DNA of 14,043 nt. Source: Methanothrix sp. (GTDB taxonomy: Archaea > Halobacteriota > Methanosarcinia > Methanotrichales > Methanotrichaceae). Shown here one piece after another: positions 13,476-14,043 of this stretch (position 1 is the first letter of the stretch; each line of letters starts with the position of its first letter). The translations under genes and the position numbers were made by a program. The notes beneath the pieces were generated by a model, which saw nothing but the letters and a program-made list of their open reading frames with translations, was not told where the DNA came from and ran no database searches. Location: NCBI GenBank assembly GCA_028679775.1, contig JAJRAX010000053.1:1-14043 (forward strand), read 5' to 3'.

Positions 13476-13476
13476 C

Positions 13477-14043
13477 TCAAAAGCCCGATGGCGTCTTGCA
13501 TCCGACTATTTCGCCATCCTTGAGGGTATAAATTTTCTGGGCATGCCCGGCCAGGTCCAGGTTATGGGTAACAACGATCACTGTTAGTCCTCTTCTGTTC
13601 AACTCGGCGAAGAGCTGGAAGATCATCTGAGACGTAGCCGAATCCAGGTTCCCGGTGGGCTCATCAGCCATGATGATCATGGGATCATTGATTAAAGCCC
13701 TGCCAATTGCCACCCGCTGCATCTCCCCGCCGGAGAGCTGGCCGGGCAGATGATCTCCTCGATCCTCCAAACCTACCATCTTCAAAATCTCATCCACTCG
13801 CGTCCTATTTTCGTTCTTGCGGCTGAACAGCAGAGGAAGCTCAATGTTTTCGCGCGCCGTGAGGGTCGGCATCAAATAGAATTGCTGAAACACAAATCCG
13901 ATGTTTTCCCTCCTAGGCTTCACAAGGTCCGGCTCCCTGATGCCGGAAATCTCAGCACCGTTCAGTCTTAACCTTCCGCTTGACGGAGTGTCGAGGAGAC
14001 CCAGAATATTCAGGAGAGCAGTCTTGCCTGAGCCTGAGGGCCC
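13477..14043 (-). CDS. ABC transporter ATP-binding protein, MacB/LolD/FtsE-like (5' end outside window)
   Basis: 188 codons are visible; the gene enters from the right edge, and the first codons seen already form Walker A, GPSGSGKT. Further hallmarks are the Q-loop [20 protein letters not shown], the signature LSGGEMQR, Walker B IIMADEP followed by [10 protein letters not shown], and switch His in [28 protein letters not shown] and DEPTGNLDS are typical of the MacB/LolD/FtsE class, which pairs with FtsX/MacB-type permeases for export or lipoprotein-like functions. An internal ATG at 13923 is not the start, because conserved sequence continues upstream. About 30-40 N-terminal residues should lie outside the window. 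The permease is not in view and is probably upstream, beyond the edge. The OB-fold gene follows. Confidence 0.92.
   Translation of the reverse strand, partial: GPSGSGKTALLNILGLLDTPSSGRLRLNGAEISGIREPDLVKPRRENIGFVFQQFYLMPTLTARENIELPLLFSRKNENRTRVDEILKMVGLEDRGDHLPGQLSGGEMQRVAIGRALINDPMIIMADEPTGNLDSATSQMIFQLFAELNRRGLTVIVVTHNLDLAGHAQKIYTLKDGEIVGCKTPSGF

Noticed and set aside
12919..13587. 222-residue plus-strand ORF
   Set aside because: It runs antisense through the OB-fold gene, the intergenic palindrome and the end of the ABC ATPase gene, and begins at the terminator hairpin.

Overview
The window looks like chromosomal DNA of a methanogenic archaeon, most likely of the Methanosarcinales and probably Methanothrix/Methanosaeta-like. 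This is an inference from several signs. Shine-Dalgarno sites match the archaeal 16S tail (for example AAGGTGATC and GGAGGATC). Some genes have TATA-like boxes, and intergenic ends are T-rich. There is a DUF2769-type Cys-rich protein, a HdrD-like iron-sulfur protein with two CCG domains, a stand-alone Lrp/AsnC ligand-binding domain, and anchored surface proteins with Ig-like repeats. No rRNA, tRNA, CRISPR array, transposase or phage gene was seen.

Layout. At the left edge a possible gene start runs off on the minus strand. It is divergent from an orphan exported ABC substrate-binding protein (271-1251, +) whose start codon lies in an imperfect hairpin. Next comes a tightly coupled minus-strand pair of surface proteins (2758-3834, then 1286-2755), each with a signal peptide, Ig-like domains and a C-terminal membrane anchor. 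Divergent from it is a small three-helix membrane protein (4011-4370, +). A class I SAM methyltransferase (4428-5081, -) is divergent from a HdrD/GlpC-like Fe-S oxidoreductase subunit (5240-6376, +).

The centre is a four-gene minus-strand operon: ABC ATPase (10571-9681), permease (9669 or 9684-8884), substrate-binding protein (8853-7861) and an APC-family secondary transporter (7854-6391). Start/stop overlap or short gaps link the genes. The first three make a complete TauABC/SsuABC/NrtABC-type importer. The APC permease suggests a second route for the same or a related solute.

To the right, divergent from the operon, is a Met/Cys-rich small protein (10781-11032, +) of DUF2769 type, followed by a strong hairpin plus T9 terminator. 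A minus-strand unit encodes a small unknown protein and a RAM-only Lrp/AsnC-type protein (11484-11687 and 11159-11455) behind a clear TATA box. An exported protein of unknown function (about 11886/11923-12906, +) appears to have a one-base disruption at its start. It converges on an exported OB-fold-like protein (12985-13404, -). The last gene is the 3' part of a MacB/LolD-type ABC ATPase (13477 to beyond 14043, -).

A short palindrome of the form GGCAA(n)TTGCC recurs in several intergenic regions and may be a regulator site. The features most worth following are the Met/Cys-rich protein, the disrupted start at 11886, the start-codon hairpin at 238-275, the RAM-only regulator with its partner ORF, and the orphan HdrD-like protein.
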